From Brucella haematophila (lineage in GTDB: Bacteria; Pseudomonadota; Alphaproteobacteria; Rhizobiales; Rhizobiaceae), in contig NZ_VCPE01000020.1 of assembly GCF_005938105.1 (NCBI RefSeq), forward strand, positions 1 to 64,000: a stretch of DNA of 64,000 bases. The letters are read 5' to 3'. A program made the translations under genes and the position numbers. This document shows, piece after piece, positions 1 to 8,256 of this stretch. Position 1 is the stretch's first letter, and each line of letters opens with the position of its first letter. The notes beneath the pieces are model-generated. The model saw nothing but the letters and a program-made list of their open reading frames with translations. It was not told the origin of the DNA and searched no databases.

Positions 1-509
1 TTGTCGCGCGAGGAGCCGCAGGCGGGGAAATTTTTCAGGCTTCCGGCTTTGCGGCAACCGCGTCGACGTGCGAACGAGCGTCAAAAGCAACCGGATTAGA
101 GGTGTATTCTATGCGCCAATATGGCAACCCATCTCGTCGGCATAGACCGTTTATACGGTACCGATATTGCAATGCATGATAGACGGATAGAATGCTTTTT
201 CAACGGTCCTCGTGTAATCTTGGCAAATATGGATAACCGGAACGGTTCTCTGCGCCGGATCACTCGACAATGCCAATATGGCTATACAGGCCGGGCTTAT
301 CTGGAGGCATGGGGCCGTCGATAGAGATGCGGGCTCTCCACATCCATTGCCCAAATTCCAAGCAAACGTGCGCGTGCTTCGTTCTCGGCATACCCTTATT
401 CGGCAATGTCGATGCCGTGGTTTTGCGGCAAGTAGCGTGACATCGCTTCGGCCTGCCCTGCGCGCAACCAGGCCGTATGGCAACCGCGCGGCGAAAACGG
501 AGCGAAAGA
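1..509. other. Non-coding or unrecognised stretch downstream of repC
   Basis: No open frame here resembles a protein family I recognise, and those present look like shadows. The first nine bases, TTGTCGCGC, match a motif repeated at 4917, 4996, 5126 and 5147. The stretch lies downstream of the solo repC stop and may hold plasmid sequence or the edge of a neighbouring gene outside the window. Confidence 0.4.
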
Positions 510-1790
510 TCAATGTATCCCCTCCATTCCATGACGGGCAGCAAGCCCGAAAACCGAGCGGGCAAGATGCAGTTCGCCGGCGGCTGCGCGCGCTGTCATG
601 GCGCGCAAATAGCCGCCCGGCGACTTCACTTCCTGTTGGTCGAACTTCTGCAGTGTAATGGCGATGGCAATTGCGGCGGCCTGTTCCCCCATCTGATCCA
701 CCGCGCGACGGCGTGCATCTTCGGAAATACCCGCCAAGCGGCAGACTTGTGGGGCGAGCCGGGCTAATTCAGCCCAGTTGCGGGGGAGCGACATTCCATA
801 AGTGGTTAGCGCCGGTATTGCCCGTAACACATCCTGTAGGGCCACTAACGCTTGTGGCGGGTGGTGCGGTCGATTGTTTTTACCCGAATTGCGCCCCAGG
901 CTTTTTTCGAAAGCCCTCTTACCGGCGAAGCCGGTCATCAAAAAATTGAGTTGTTCGGCGCTAGCCGAACGCATTTCATCACTACTACTTTCAAGGGAAT
1001 AGGGGTTTGTAATCTGTTTGTGCATGTCGTTTTCGGCATACGGGCATGTCGAATCTTCGTTTCTATCGGACGGCTGCTCACGGTGAGGGAGCTGCATTAC
1101 CCGCTCGACGATCCATTCAATCAAGCCTGTTGCGCGACGCAGAACAGCACTTGATGCCTTGCTCGCGATGCCTACTGCATCGAGAACACGCTCGAAACGC
1201 TTCTCGATTATTGAGCGCAGCCGAGCGGGGATGTCCTCCATAGTGGCGAGCGCGTTACGTAGATTGCGAACGGCGCCGCGATAGCGACGCAGGTTCGCAT
1301 TGAGTGCTTTCTTTTCCGCCTTTGTCTGTCGGACCATCCCATCGAGTTCCGGGAAGCGGGCGATGAGAACGCGCAGATCGATGCCGCAAGCCTCGGCAAT
1401 ACTGCCGTCCCCGCTACGGACCGGATAGCGCTTATAATTACCACTGTCCTGCATGGTGATTAAACCGGCATCGAAGAGCTGTGACAACATACGGCTCACA
1501 CGTCCCTCGGATCGTCCAATCTCGAAGGCAAGCGCCGCATTGGATTTGAACACGATCGGTCGGCCGCCTTTGTCATAGCTCTCTGCTGGAGCCGTATTGA
1601 TCAGTGTAACAAGCAAGTGCGCCTCTGTGCCATTAATGAGGCCAAGGCAAGGGAGTGACTGCGCAAGTCCGATCAGCTGGCCGCGTGTAACAGTTCCCAT
1701 CTCTGCGAACCGAGCCATTCGACGAAACTCGGTTCGTTGTGGTGTCTGTTTACGGCCGACTCGCCGCACAGGTTGTAGGGCTTCCCCCAT
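510..1790 (-). CDS. repC: Plasmid replication initiator RepC (stand-alone copy)
   Basis: A RepC-family replication initiator of about 426 residues, not preceded by repA or repB. RepC proteins of alphaproteobacterial plasmids bind an origin within their own gene and start replication. The N-terminal part has the family's DNA-binding look (GQLIGLAQSLPCLGLIN, then a winged-helix segment FEIGRSEGRVSRMLSQLFDAG), followed by a charged central helix and the family C-terminal motif KSPGGYLRAMTARAAAGE. The open frame extends to 1859, but I place the start at 1790 because GAGGAG lies about 9 bases upstream and because this leaves a leader containing an antisense RNA at the same spacing as in the second repC of this window. 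The family call is strong; the exact start is inference. Confidence 0.88.
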   Translation of the reverse strand: MGEALQPVRRVGRKQTPQRTEFRRMARFAEMGTVTRGQLIGLAQSLPCLGLINGTEAHLLVTLINTAPAESYDKGGRPIVFKSNAALAFEIGRSEGRVSRMLSQLFDAGLITMQDSGNYKRYPVRSGDGSIAEACGIDLRVLIARFPELDGMVRQTKAEKKALNANLRRYRGAVRNLRNALATMEDIPARLRSIIEKRFERVLDAVGIASKASSAVLRRATGLIEWIVERVMQLPHREQPSDRNEDSTCPYAENDMHKQITNPYSLESSSDEMRSASAEQLNFLMTGFAGKRAFEKSLGRNSGKNNRPHHPPQALVALQDVLRAIPALTTYGMSLPRNWAELARLAPQVCRLAGISEDARRRAVDQMGEQAAAIAIAITLQKFDQQEVKSPGGYLRAMTARAAAGELHLARSVFGLAARHGMEGIH

Positions 1791-1852
1791 ACTCCTCATC
1801 TCCTCACTGAGGACCAGGCAAAGATTTCCCGTTCGCCGAAAAGCGTTTCTGT

Positions 1853-1881
1853 TTGACATTGGAAGATGGGAGTGCGATTCT
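1853..1881 (+). promoter_or_regulatory. Promoter of the antisense RNA of the solo repC
   Basis: TTGACA (1853-1858), a 17-base spacer and GATTCT (1876-1881) form a promoter reading against repC. The antisense promoter of the repABC operon has the same layout, TTGACA, 17 bases, GATTCG (8164-8192), at nearly the same distance from its repC start (59 against 63 bases). Confidence 0.65.
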
Positions 1882-1887
1882 ACTTTT

Positions 1888-1947
1888 ACTGAAGGTTTGA
1901 AATTTGCACCCCGCTTCCGGATTTATTCGGGAGCGGTTTTTCTTTTT
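1888..1947 (+). ncRNA. Counter-transcribed RNA controlling solo repC
   Basis: Predicted antisense RNA of about 58 bases, complementary to the repC leader. It ends in a factor-independent terminator: arms CCGCTTCCG (1911-1919) and CGGGAGCGG (1928-1936) with one wobble pair, loop 1920-1927, then a T-rich run. In the repABC family such RNAs reduce repC translation or transcription and determine incompatibility. Function is inferred from position and architecture. Confidence 0.7.
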
Positions 1948-2408
1948 TACCCGGTCACATTCTCCTCAAAGTTTGGTATTCGACGGCAATGAATGTTACC
2001 GATTTGGTTCATTCCGACAACCCATAAACAGACGTTCTGCCTGAAAAGTGCGCTTTAGATGCCATTATATTTAGAATTTAGGACCATAATTACCCTTATG
2101 AGTCATCCAACCGGTATTTCCGTATTACCTTTTCGGTAATCTGCATCAAACTTACCCATTCTATTAACCGAAGCCATCTCGCCTCTCTTAATGGGCCTCC
2201 GGCAACCCTACAGCGCGATATGGGAGCGCGGGTGCCTCCGGCCGGCGGCGTCCGCTACGCTCTCACCGCAAATGGCGCACTAAAATTGTTTGAAGATCCA
2301 AAACGGATTACCCCGAGATCAGGATTCTACTGAAGGGTCTTCGATGTTTTCATATAAGCGACGGGTGTAGAGCGGCAATCAACGTGGGAACGGCGTCAAT
2401 CTAGATGA
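1948..2408. other. repC leader/promoter region without genes
   Basis: No gene seen. On the minus strand a perfect TATAAT (2064-2069) could be the -10 of the repC promoter, but no good -35 is visible. A small palindrome ATTACC/GGTAAT (2124-2129 and 2135-2140) lies upstream of it. The IS21-type element begins at about 2409, so an insertion may have separated repC from its original upstream neighbours. Confidence 0.35.
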
Positions 2409-2412
2409 GTTT

Positions 2413-2470
2413 GTCGCGATGAGCGTCCCGTAGGGAGGGCTTGCCCGACCGCAGGGACGTTCATCGCGAC
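2413..2470. repeat. Long inverted repeat inside the IS21 left end
   Basis: Two 17-base arms, GTCGCGATGAGCGTCCC (2413-2429) and GGGACGTTCATCGCGAC (2454-2470), pair with a single G-T wobble around a 24-base loop, about 85 bases before istA. It could be a transposase-binding end structure or a hairpin that blocks read-through transcription into istA. Confidence 0.6.
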
Positions 2471-2553
2471 GGCGCAAACCCGGTTGGGTTCACGCCGTCT
2501 GGTGATCGCGATGTGTTGGGTGCATTTTTCTTTTTCTCACAAAGGAAGAATGC

Positions 2554-4062
2554 ATGCCCGGCAGACACATCACAGATCAACAATTGAGGCTTTACATGCA
2601 AAATCGCGAGAAGCACAGTGTTCCTGTTGCAGCCGCCAAGTCAGGGTTCAGCGCATCAACGGGTTATCGGATTGAAACAGATCCTCGCCTGCCGAGCGAG
2701 AAGAAGGTCAAACACGAACGCCGTCGACCTGATCCATTGGCCGGGATATTCATAGAAGAAGTTGTTCCTATGCTGCAAAGCGCACCAGGACTGCGGCCGG
2801 TTGGCATTCTTCGGGAACTTCGCAAACGCCACCCTGAACTCGGAGCTGGCATCCGCCGCACACTTGAACGACGGATCAGCGCATGGCGTGCGCTCCATGG
2901 AGAAGACCAGGAAGTCATCTTCCGGCAGGTTCATGAGCCGGGACATATGGGGCTTTCGGACTTTACCCATGCGCCGGGTCTTAAGGTTACAATCGCAGGG
3001 GTAGTTTTGGATTATCTACTCTACCACTTCCGTCTTGCATATAGTGGCTTTGAGCATGCCCAGATTGTTGAAGGCGGTGAAAGTTTTGCTGCGCTAACTA
3101 CTGGTTTGCAAAATGCTCTTTGGTCGCTGGGTGGCGCACCGCGTGACCACCGTACAGACAGTCTTTCGGCTGCATTCCGTAATATCAATGCTGATAGCGC
3201 TCGCGATATGACGGATCGCTACGAAGCCCTTTGTGCCCATTACGGTATGAAAGCCAGTCGCAACAATCGCGGCGTCGCTCATGAGAATGGAGCAGTTGAA
3301 GGTTCTCATGGCGATCTGAAGCGGGAACTGGAAGATGCGCTTTTGCTGCGCGGAACGCGCGACTTTCCCGACGTCACCAGTTTTGCTGCCTTTCTTGATG
3401 GCGTTGTCGGTCAGCGAAATGCCCGCCGGATCAAAGAGATTGCCGCTGAGCGCGAAAGCCTGCTACTGCTACCGCGCGACCGCCAGCCGGAGGGCGTAGA
3501 TGAGATTGTTCGCGTCACCAGCAGCGGAGGGTTTACCCTTCGCAGGGTGTTTTACACTGTTCCATCACGGCTGATCGGACACCGCTTGCGCGCACGGCTC
3601 TTCAAGCAGCACATCGAACTGTTTCTGGGTGGCACTCATGTGATGACGCTTCCGCGAGTGCGCGGCCAGCTTGGTCCTCTTCAGCATGTTGTAAACTACC
3701 GCCATGTCATTCATTCGCTTCGCCGAAAGCCGGGAGCTTTGCCGCGACTTATCTATCGCGATCAGCTCTTCCCAAGGGACGCTTATCGCAAACTCTATCA
3801 CGCCGCCATGGAAGCATTGCCCGAACGCGATGCCTGCCGTCTAACGGTAGAATTGCTCAGCCTCGCTCATGAGCGCAATGTCGAGGCTGCATTGGCGGAT
3901 GCCATTGAGACTACGCTTAATGCCGGGAGTTTGCCCACAATTGATGAAATGCGCGTCAGGTTCGCACCCAACCCGGCCAGCGTTCCCCAGGTTAATGTCG
4001 ATCTGGGCAAGCTGGTCGATTACGATCAGCTGATCAGCACGCATAGGCAGGTGATGGCATGA
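2554..4062 (+). CDS. istA: IS21-family transposase IstA
   Basis: A 502-residue DDE transposase. The N-terminal helix-turn-helix (MPGRHITDQQLRLYMQ) is followed by a retroviral-type integrase core (LSDFTH for the first acidic residue, HENGAVEGSHGDLKRELE around the glutamate) and the long C-terminal beta/helical domain usual for IstA. The length is typical for the family and the frame is intact. The start ATG follows AAAGGAAG closely. Its stop overlaps the istB start (ATGA), the usual translational coupling. IstA cuts and joins the ends and needs the IstB ATPase, which is damaged here. Confidence 0.9.
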   Translation: MPGRHITDQQLRLYMQNREKHSVPVAAAKSGFSASTGYRIETDPRLPSEKKVKHERRRPDPLAGIFIEEVVPMLQSAPGLRPVGILRELRKRHPELGAGIRRTLERRISAWRALHGEDQEVIFRQVHEPGHMGLSDFTHAPGLKVTIAGVVLDYLLYHFRLAYSGFEHAQIVEGGESFAALTTGLQNALWSLGGAPRDHRTDSLSAAFRNINADSARDMTDRYEALCAHYGMKASRNNRGVAHENGAVEGSHGDLKRELEDALLLRGTRDFPDVTSFAAFLDGVVGQRNARRIKEIAAERESLLLLPRDRQPEGVDEIVRVTSSGGFTLRRVFYTVPSRLIGHRLRARLFKQHIELFLGGTHVMTLPRVRGQLGPLQHVVNYRHVIHSLRRKPGALPRLIYRDQLFPRDAYRKLYHAAMEALPERDACRLTVELLSLAHERNVEAALADAIETTLNAGSLPTIDEMRVRFAPNPASVPQVNVDLGKLVDYDQLISTHRQVMA

Positions 4063-4886
4063 GGTCCAACGATCAAATCGATACTGCGCGCCTGTCTTTA
4101 ATGCTCACTGATCTGCGGCTCCCAGGGATATCATAGGCCTGGCATAGCTTCACTGAACGGGCTGACACCGAAGGCTGGCCTGCAGCCAGGTTGCTTGCGG
4201 CTCTTACCGAGTTCGAGATTGCCGAGCGCGAAACACGGCGCATGCAGCGCCATCTCACCGAAGCACGTCTTCCTCCGGGGAAAACCCTCGATGCATTCGA
4301 CTTCACAGCCGTCCCGATGGTCTCAAAAGCCCGTGTAATGGCATTGGTCGCAGGCGATGTCTGGCTGAAGAATGGGGCTAATCTGATGTTGTTTGGCGGA
4401 CCGGGCGGCGGCAAGTCGCATCTTGCGGCGGCTATCGGCGTAGGACTGATCGAGAATGGATGGCGGGTGCTGTTTACCCGCACCACCGATCTCGTTCAAA
4501 AGCTGCAGGCCGCGCGACGAAATCTCGATCTTGAAGGTGCAATAGCAAAGCTTGACAAGTATCATCTGCTCATACTCGATGACATGGCCTATGTGAGCAA
4601 GGATCAGGCTGAAACCAGTGTGCTCTTTGAACTCATCAGTGCACGATACGAGCGACGATCAATTCTCATCACTGCAAATCAGCCTTTTGGGGAATGGGAC
4701 AAGGTCTTCCCCGATAAAGCCATGACGCTGGCTGCCATCGACAGACTGGTTCATCACGCGACCATCTTCGAGATGAATGTGGAAAGCTACAGGCGCAAAA
4801 CCGCTATCACACGTCTAACACTGGGGGAGAATGAAGCATCCGACGTAGCCGATGCATTACCTCCGGCTCTCGTTCCAGCTCAGTGA
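4059..4886 (+). pseudogene. istB: IS21 helper ATPase IstB, interrupted by an in-frame stop
   Basis: The frame starts with ATG overlapping the istA stop and reads MRSNDQIDTARLSLMLTDL, as expected for IstB. It hits TAG at codon 26 (4134-4136) and then continues in the same frame with the normal IstB sequence. The rest is complete: the AAA+ Walker A is GGPGGGKSH, Walker B is LLILDD, and the C-terminal helical region is present. A shortened protein could start at TTG 4191, lacking the N-terminal region that contacts DNA and IstA. I treat it as a pseudogene; a sequencing error or suppression of the amber codon is possible. Confidence 0.8.
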
Positions 4887-4901
4887 CGCGCCGCGACAAA
4901 C

Positions 4902-5490
4902 AAACGCAAATGTAGATTGTCGCGCAATCAAAGTCGGCCTGATTAAAACGGGCCGACTTTTTGCGGACCTGAGCGACAAATATAAGTCATCCAGATTGTC
5001 GCGCAGCGTCAATCTCCAAATCAAACTTATGTCGCTCTGCGTCAAGTAACCAAAAATAGTCCTTGCAACACACAGATACTCGGTACATCTTCATTAAATC
5101 GCGAGCACCAAAATCTTCATCCGGTTTGTCGCGCTTCCTATCTAAATTGTCGCGCCACAGACGGGTTGGAATCTGAATTCAAGGCAATTATATTTTCGGC
5201 GTTCAAAGCGGAATGAACGTGACCAGATTGTGTTGAACGGCCCCGGTGTCTTTGGGAAGAGCACCGGGATTTAATTCCTTCGGTCAACTCCGGGTTTGGC
5301 GCGAAAAAACGATTGAGCGCTTAAAAGCCAACTGAAGCCATCAAAAAGCGTCAGGCCTCTTCGAAAGACGGGCACCCTATGGCGATGTAGAGAGTATTCA
5401 TGCTATCTCAGCCGCTACCGCACAGTTAAATTTTGTAAGCACAGCTTTCAATCAAAGGCTTGTTTACAATTTTATGCGCAGTATCGACTT
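4902..5490. other. Gene-free region with four TTGTCGCGC repeats
   Basis: No gene seen. TTGTCGCGC occurs in direct orientation at 4917, 4996, 5126 and 5147 (and at window position 1), resembling the IS21 end motif just upstream. A hairpin with arms CCCGGTG (5242-5248) and CACCGGG (5262-5268) is also present. The region may be built from successive IS ends or may hold plasmid iteron-like sites. Confidence 0.4.
4930..4962. terminator. Bidirectional factor-independent terminator after istB
   Basis: A perfect 10-base stem AAAGTCGGCC (4930-4939) / GGCCGACTTT (4951-4960) with an 11-base loop, T-rich on the plus strand and A-rich upstream. It lies just outside the proposed IS21 right end. Confidence 0.75.
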
Positions 5491-5700
5491 ATGAACGACA
5501 ATTACCCTTCGTCAATAATCGATTGGACTGGCCAATCATCTTTCAAACGCCGACAATGCATCCGGCTATTGGTCGCCGTTGTTGTCATGTTGATAGCTTT
5601 TGTCGGGGTCACGACGCTTGCTTACAGCCTCCTCGCATCAAGCACATCTGAGCGCGCCATCCTTTCAGAAGACGCGTCGTCGAATGAAATGTTTGGCTGA
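5491..5700 (+). CDS. Small single-pass membrane protein, unknown
   Basis: A 69-residue protein with a polar N terminus and one hydrophobic segment (IRLLVAVVVMLIAFVGVTT), then a short polar tail. No family recognised. No convincing ribosome binding site precedes the ATG, so expression is uncertain. It sits next to a small hypothetical gene (5729-5989, opposite strand) that has a homologue at 55.9 kb, where another small membrane protein (56301-56495) is also adjacent. That repeated neighbourhood is the main reason to keep it. Confidence 0.4.
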   Translation: MNDNYPSSIIDWTGQSSFKRRQCIRLLVAVVVMLIAFVGVTTLAYSLLASSTSERAILSEDASSNEMFG

Positions 5701-5728
5701 TCCCAACAAGGTCCCTTCGCTTAGCCTG

Positions 5729-5989
5729 TTACAGGACACTGAATGATATGCCGCCCTGCCGATCAGTATCTTCTACATCCAGAGATAAGAGATCATGAGC
5801 ATCGGAAGGTTTCAGTTCCACTTTCTGGGCATCCATCGCCACAGCAATAGCCTGCTTATTCCCCCAGAGTTTTCCACGCCTAGTCGTATCCGGACTGTCG
5901 GCAGGCTCCGCAATACTAAATTCAATCTGGCCAGCATCAATGCCGTCACAAATCAAACTGCCTGACCCGTTCAGGAATATAACACTCAA
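5729..5989 (-). CDS. Small hypothetical protein, paralogue of 55925-56200
   Basis: An 86-residue soluble protein of unknown function. It begins at a TTG with GGAGG seven bases upstream, which decides the start. It aligns along its whole length with the product of 55925-56200: both begin with a short beta segment, then LICDGID, then a PDxTRRGKxWGNK core, and end in a short acidic beta stretch. Two diverged copies in one window suggest a plasmid-borne gene family. I know of no function. Confidence 0.65.
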   Translation of the reverse strand: MSVIFLNGSGSLICDGIDAGQIEFSIAEPADSPDTTRRGKLWGNKQAIAVAMDAQKVELKPSDAHDLLSLDVEDTDRQGGISFSVL

Positions 5990-6153
5990 GTCTGCGCCTC
6001 CTCACAAGAACTCATACTGGTCATATGGCCAGCGGGGACTTGGTTCAATGATCAATCGATCGGGTAGCCGCGATAAGCGGCAGTTGCGCGTCCCCTGCGC
6101 ATTCAATAGTGTCCATCGGCAAAGCAAACGTCGCTCCATTTAAGAGGATCCAT

Positions 6154-6360
6154 ATGGCAACGGGCACGGTAAAATTTTTCAATTCTGACAAAGGTTTCGG
6201 TTTTATCACGCCAGAAAGTGGCGGCAGTGATGTTTTTGTGCATGTCTCCGGCTTAGCCCAAGCAGGCGGATCGCTCGGAGAGGGCCAGAAAGTCAGCTAC
6301 GAAATCGGCCAGGATCGTAAGACCGGCAAAGCCAAAGCGGAAAACGTTCGACCGATCTGA
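6154..6360 (+). CDS. cspA: Cold-shock protein of the CspA family
   Basis: A 68-residue single-domain OB-fold protein binding single-stranded nucleic acid. RNP1 (KGFGFI) and RNP2 (VFVHVS) are intact, and the sequence starts [17 protein letters not shown] as in alphaproteobacterial CspA. The ATG at 6154 has AAGAGGAT upstream; the longer open frame from 6109 is not supported. Proteins of this family act as RNA chaperones or transcription antiterminators. Whether it is cold-induced cannot be read from the sequence. A hairpin terminator follows at 6390. Confidence 0.93.
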   Translation: MATGTVKFFNSDKGFGFITPESGGSDVFVHVSGLAQAGGSLGEGQKVSYEIGQDRKTGKAKAENVRPI

Positions 6361-6389
6361 ATCGGCATCCCGCAGACTTGTCGCCAGGT

Positions 6390-6415
6390 CCATCGCTGCA
6401 ATCTGGCGGCGATGG
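6390..6415 (+). terminator. Terminator-like hairpin after the cold-shock gene
   Basis: Arms CCATCGCTGC (6390-6399) and GCGGCGATGG (6406-6415) form a 10-base stem with one wobble and a six-base loop. The following tract is only weakly T-rich. Confidence 0.55.
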
Positions 6416-6459
6416 TCTTCGTACGAGCGGCCTACACTTATATTTCCGATCTCCCTTAA

Positions 6460-6843
6460 TCAGCGGTATTCCATGCGCGCTTTGCTGAAAACCGGAGCCG
6501 AGACGCCCATCTTCTTTGGTTGCCGTCCGCGATACCGGTTACCCCTAGGAAGCCCCTCGCCTAACGGTTCGAACGTCGGAAAAAGGGAAAACCAGTGCGA
6601 TAAGCAAATCAACGCCAGACCGGCCATGAGAATTAACCCGAGCGTGAAAAATCCACTGAGAGCCCAAAATATGATCGGGTTATCGCTCATATAAATGTCC
6701 GACCCTCGTCTGTTGACGATCCTCCCGTTCTGTATGACCCCAACGAGACCCTGCGCACCGGCCCAGACCAGCCAACAAAGCAATCCCGCGACTAGGCCCG
6801 AGCCCAGAATTTGGCTTATCCGCGATAGACGTTTCCAACTCAT
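6460..6843 (-). CDS. Small two-pass membrane protein, unknown
   Basis: A 127-residue protein with two clear hydrophobic segments: ILGSGLVAGLLCWLVWAG near the N terminus and WALSGFFTLGLILMAGLAL in the middle. They are separated by a short polar loop, and the C-terminal tail is basic. No family recognised. It lies just downstream of repC of the repABC operon on the same strand (33-base gap), so read-through is possible. The ribosome binding site is weak. Confidence 0.5.
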   Translation of the reverse strand: MSWKRLSRISQILGSGLVAGLLCWLVWAGAQGLVGVIQNGRIVNRRGSDIYMSDNPIIFWALSGFFTLGLILMAGLALICLSHWFSLFPTFEPLGEGLPRGNRYRGRQPKKMGVSAPVFSKARMEYR

Positions 6844-6875
6844 GGCTGTGCCTTAAGAAACGGGTCAAAGCAGTC

Positions 6876-8105
6876 TCATACTGAGACGAGACACCCACTT
6901 GCCTTCATTCCCGACAACAGGAGTTGGCGGATTGAGAAGGTCCCTCCCCTCGCCTTCTGTGTCAGAGACCGTAGATATCCGCCAGGCGAGTTGATGGCCG
7001 ACAGTTTCTGCAAAATCCACGCAATAGCGGTTGAAGCGGTTTCTGGCCCCATGAAACGGATAGCTTCCTGATAGGCTGATTGACTGATGCCGAGAAAGCC
7101 CGAGACGATACGCGAGGCATCAAGAAGCTCACGCCATGTGCCAATTCCGTTCACACCATACTCGCAGATATCCGGACAGGATCGAAGCACCTGGTCGAGA
7201 GATATGGATGGCGTTAACTCGGCAGAAGTTTCGCTTTCAGCTTTCACGGGAACTGGTATTTCTGCAGAAGGCGCTTTCAAATCAATCTTTTTGCTATTTT
7301 GAGATTCAAAAAGGGATTCTGACAGGGATTCATTATGCTGCCGCTCATAATGAGCGACGCTGCCGCTCATTTCCGGAACAATCTCTATTGGTTTCAACAC
7401 GATAGCCATTTCACCACGAATGGCTTCAAAATTGGCCCTGATCGCGGACAGTTCATCAAGAGATGCGCGGCGAGGAATAGCGTCGACAATGGCGCGGAAG
7501 CAAATGAACAACGCTTCGAGACGCGCGCCACGCTCACCTGTTTCTTCGGCCTTATCCGCAAAAGCTGCCGCCATATCTCGGCGCATGACGGACACTTCGT
7601 CGCGAAGACGCTTCAGTTCTTTCTGATCGGCGAGAATCTTATCTGCGATAGCAGCAATTTCAGACGCGCGATCGAGCAAGGGCGCAAAGGAAAAGCCGAA
7701 AGCAAGCTCGACGCCGCCTTCCCTATCCTTATGAGCATAGCGTTTGCGGGTCGGGCTATCGTTGCGCGCAATGATCCCAGCGTCAATCAGGGACGCCAGA
7801 TGACGGCGCAGTGTCGATTCCGGCATGCCATGGGCGCGCAGCGAAAGCTGTCGATTGGATGGGAAAACGACAAGACCGCTTTTCTCATGCAATTCATCAT
7901 CAGGCAAAAATGACAGAAGTGAGCTCAGCACGGCAAGACAACGATCGTTCAGACCGAATTCAGCCTTAGTGAGGCAAAGCTGTTTGTAGAGCGCCCATCT
8001 GTTTACGCCTCTCCCCTGCTCAGGCTTTTCCTGCGGGTCAGCATTTTGGGCAAAAGCCTTCATTCGTCCACGAAATGCGGACGTGTTAGTCTTCAGAATT
8101 TGCAT
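6876..8105 (-). CDS. repC: Replication initiator RepC of the repABC operon
   Basis: A 409-residue RepC, last gene of the repABC operon. It has the family's N-terminal winged-helix region (SLRAHGMPESTLRRHLASLIDAGII), a charged central helix, and the C-terminal motif NSPGGYLRSLTQKA. It is only distantly similar to the solo RepC at 510-1790. The ATG at 8105 is preceded by GAGAGGGA. The 150-base gap to repB holds the antisense RNA (8199-8251) that is expected to limit RepC production. RepC starts replication, normally at an origin within its own gene. Confidence 0.95.
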   Translation of the reverse strand: MQILKTNTSAFRGRMKAFAQNADPQEKPEQGRGVNRWALYKQLCLTKAEFGLNDRCLAVLSSLLSFLPDDELHEKSGLVVFPSNRQLSLRAHGMPESTLRRHLASLIDAGIIARNDSPTRKRYAHKDREGGVELAFGFSFAPLLDRASEIAAIADKILADQKELKRLRDEVSVMRRDMAAAFADKAEETGERGARLEALFICFRAIVDAIPRRASLDELSAIRANFEAIRGEMAIVLKPIEIVPEMSGSVAHYERQHNESLSESLFESQNSKKIDLKAPSAEIPVPVKAESETSAELTPSISLDQVLRSCPDICEYGVNGIGTWRELLDASRIVSGFLGISQSAYQEAIRFMGPETASTAIAWILQKLSAINSPGGYLRSLTQKARGGTFSIRQLLLSGMKASGCLVSV

Positions 8106-8163
8106 TCCCTCTCACCTTTCAAAAGGCAAAAGAAATCCACCCGCCAAAATGACGTTAAAAACA

Positions 8164-8192
8164 TTGACAAAGATTCTGAGAAATGCGATTCG
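8164..8192 (+). promoter_or_regulatory. Promoter of the repABC antisense RNA
   Basis: TTGACA (8164-8169), 17 bases, GATTCG (8187-8192), reading against repC. The spacing and -10 start match the promoter at 1853-1881. Confidence 0.65.
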
Positions 8193-8198
8193 TAATTT

Positions 8199-8251
8199 GC
8201 TAGGATTACAGATCGGCTCTCACAGACTTTGTTTGTGGGGGCTTTTCTTTT
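8199..8251 (+). ncRNA. Counter-transcribed RNA (inc-alpha type) between repB and repC
   Basis: Predicted antisense RNA of about 52 bases ending in a terminator: GCTCTCACA (8216-8224) pairs with TGTGGGGGC (8234-8242) with two wobbles and a nine-base loop, followed by TTTTCTTTT. In repABC plasmids this RNA is an incompatibility determinant that lowers RepC synthesis. Position, orientation and terminator fit the family; exact ends are inferred. Confidence 0.8.
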
Positions 8252-8256
8252 GCGGT

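Larger units (their letters stand above)
2409..4901 (+). mobile_element. IS21-family insertion sequence
   Basis: About 2.49 kb, in the family's size range, carrying overlapping istA and istB. The suggested ends are a perfect 10-base inverted repeat, GTTTGTCGCG at 2409-2418 and CGCGACAAAC at 4892-4901. The IS21 hallmark of TG/CA outermost bases is not clearly aligned at this spacing, so the true tips may lie a few bases further out. No target duplication was identified. The istB stop codon suggests that the copy has decayed. Confidence 0.6.

Noticed and set aside
2413-2470. Reading the long inverted repeat as a riboswitch
   Set aside because: It is a simple near-perfect hairpin at an IS end with no aptamer-like conserved structure.
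4917-5155. Possible CRISPR-like array from the repeated TTGTCGCGC
   Set aside because: Repeats are only nine bases and spacing varies from 21 to 130 bases, unlike CRISPR.
7335-7913. A 192-residue plus-strand frame inside repC
   Set aside because: It is the shadow of repC on the opposite strand; codon pattern and ends follow the repC gene.
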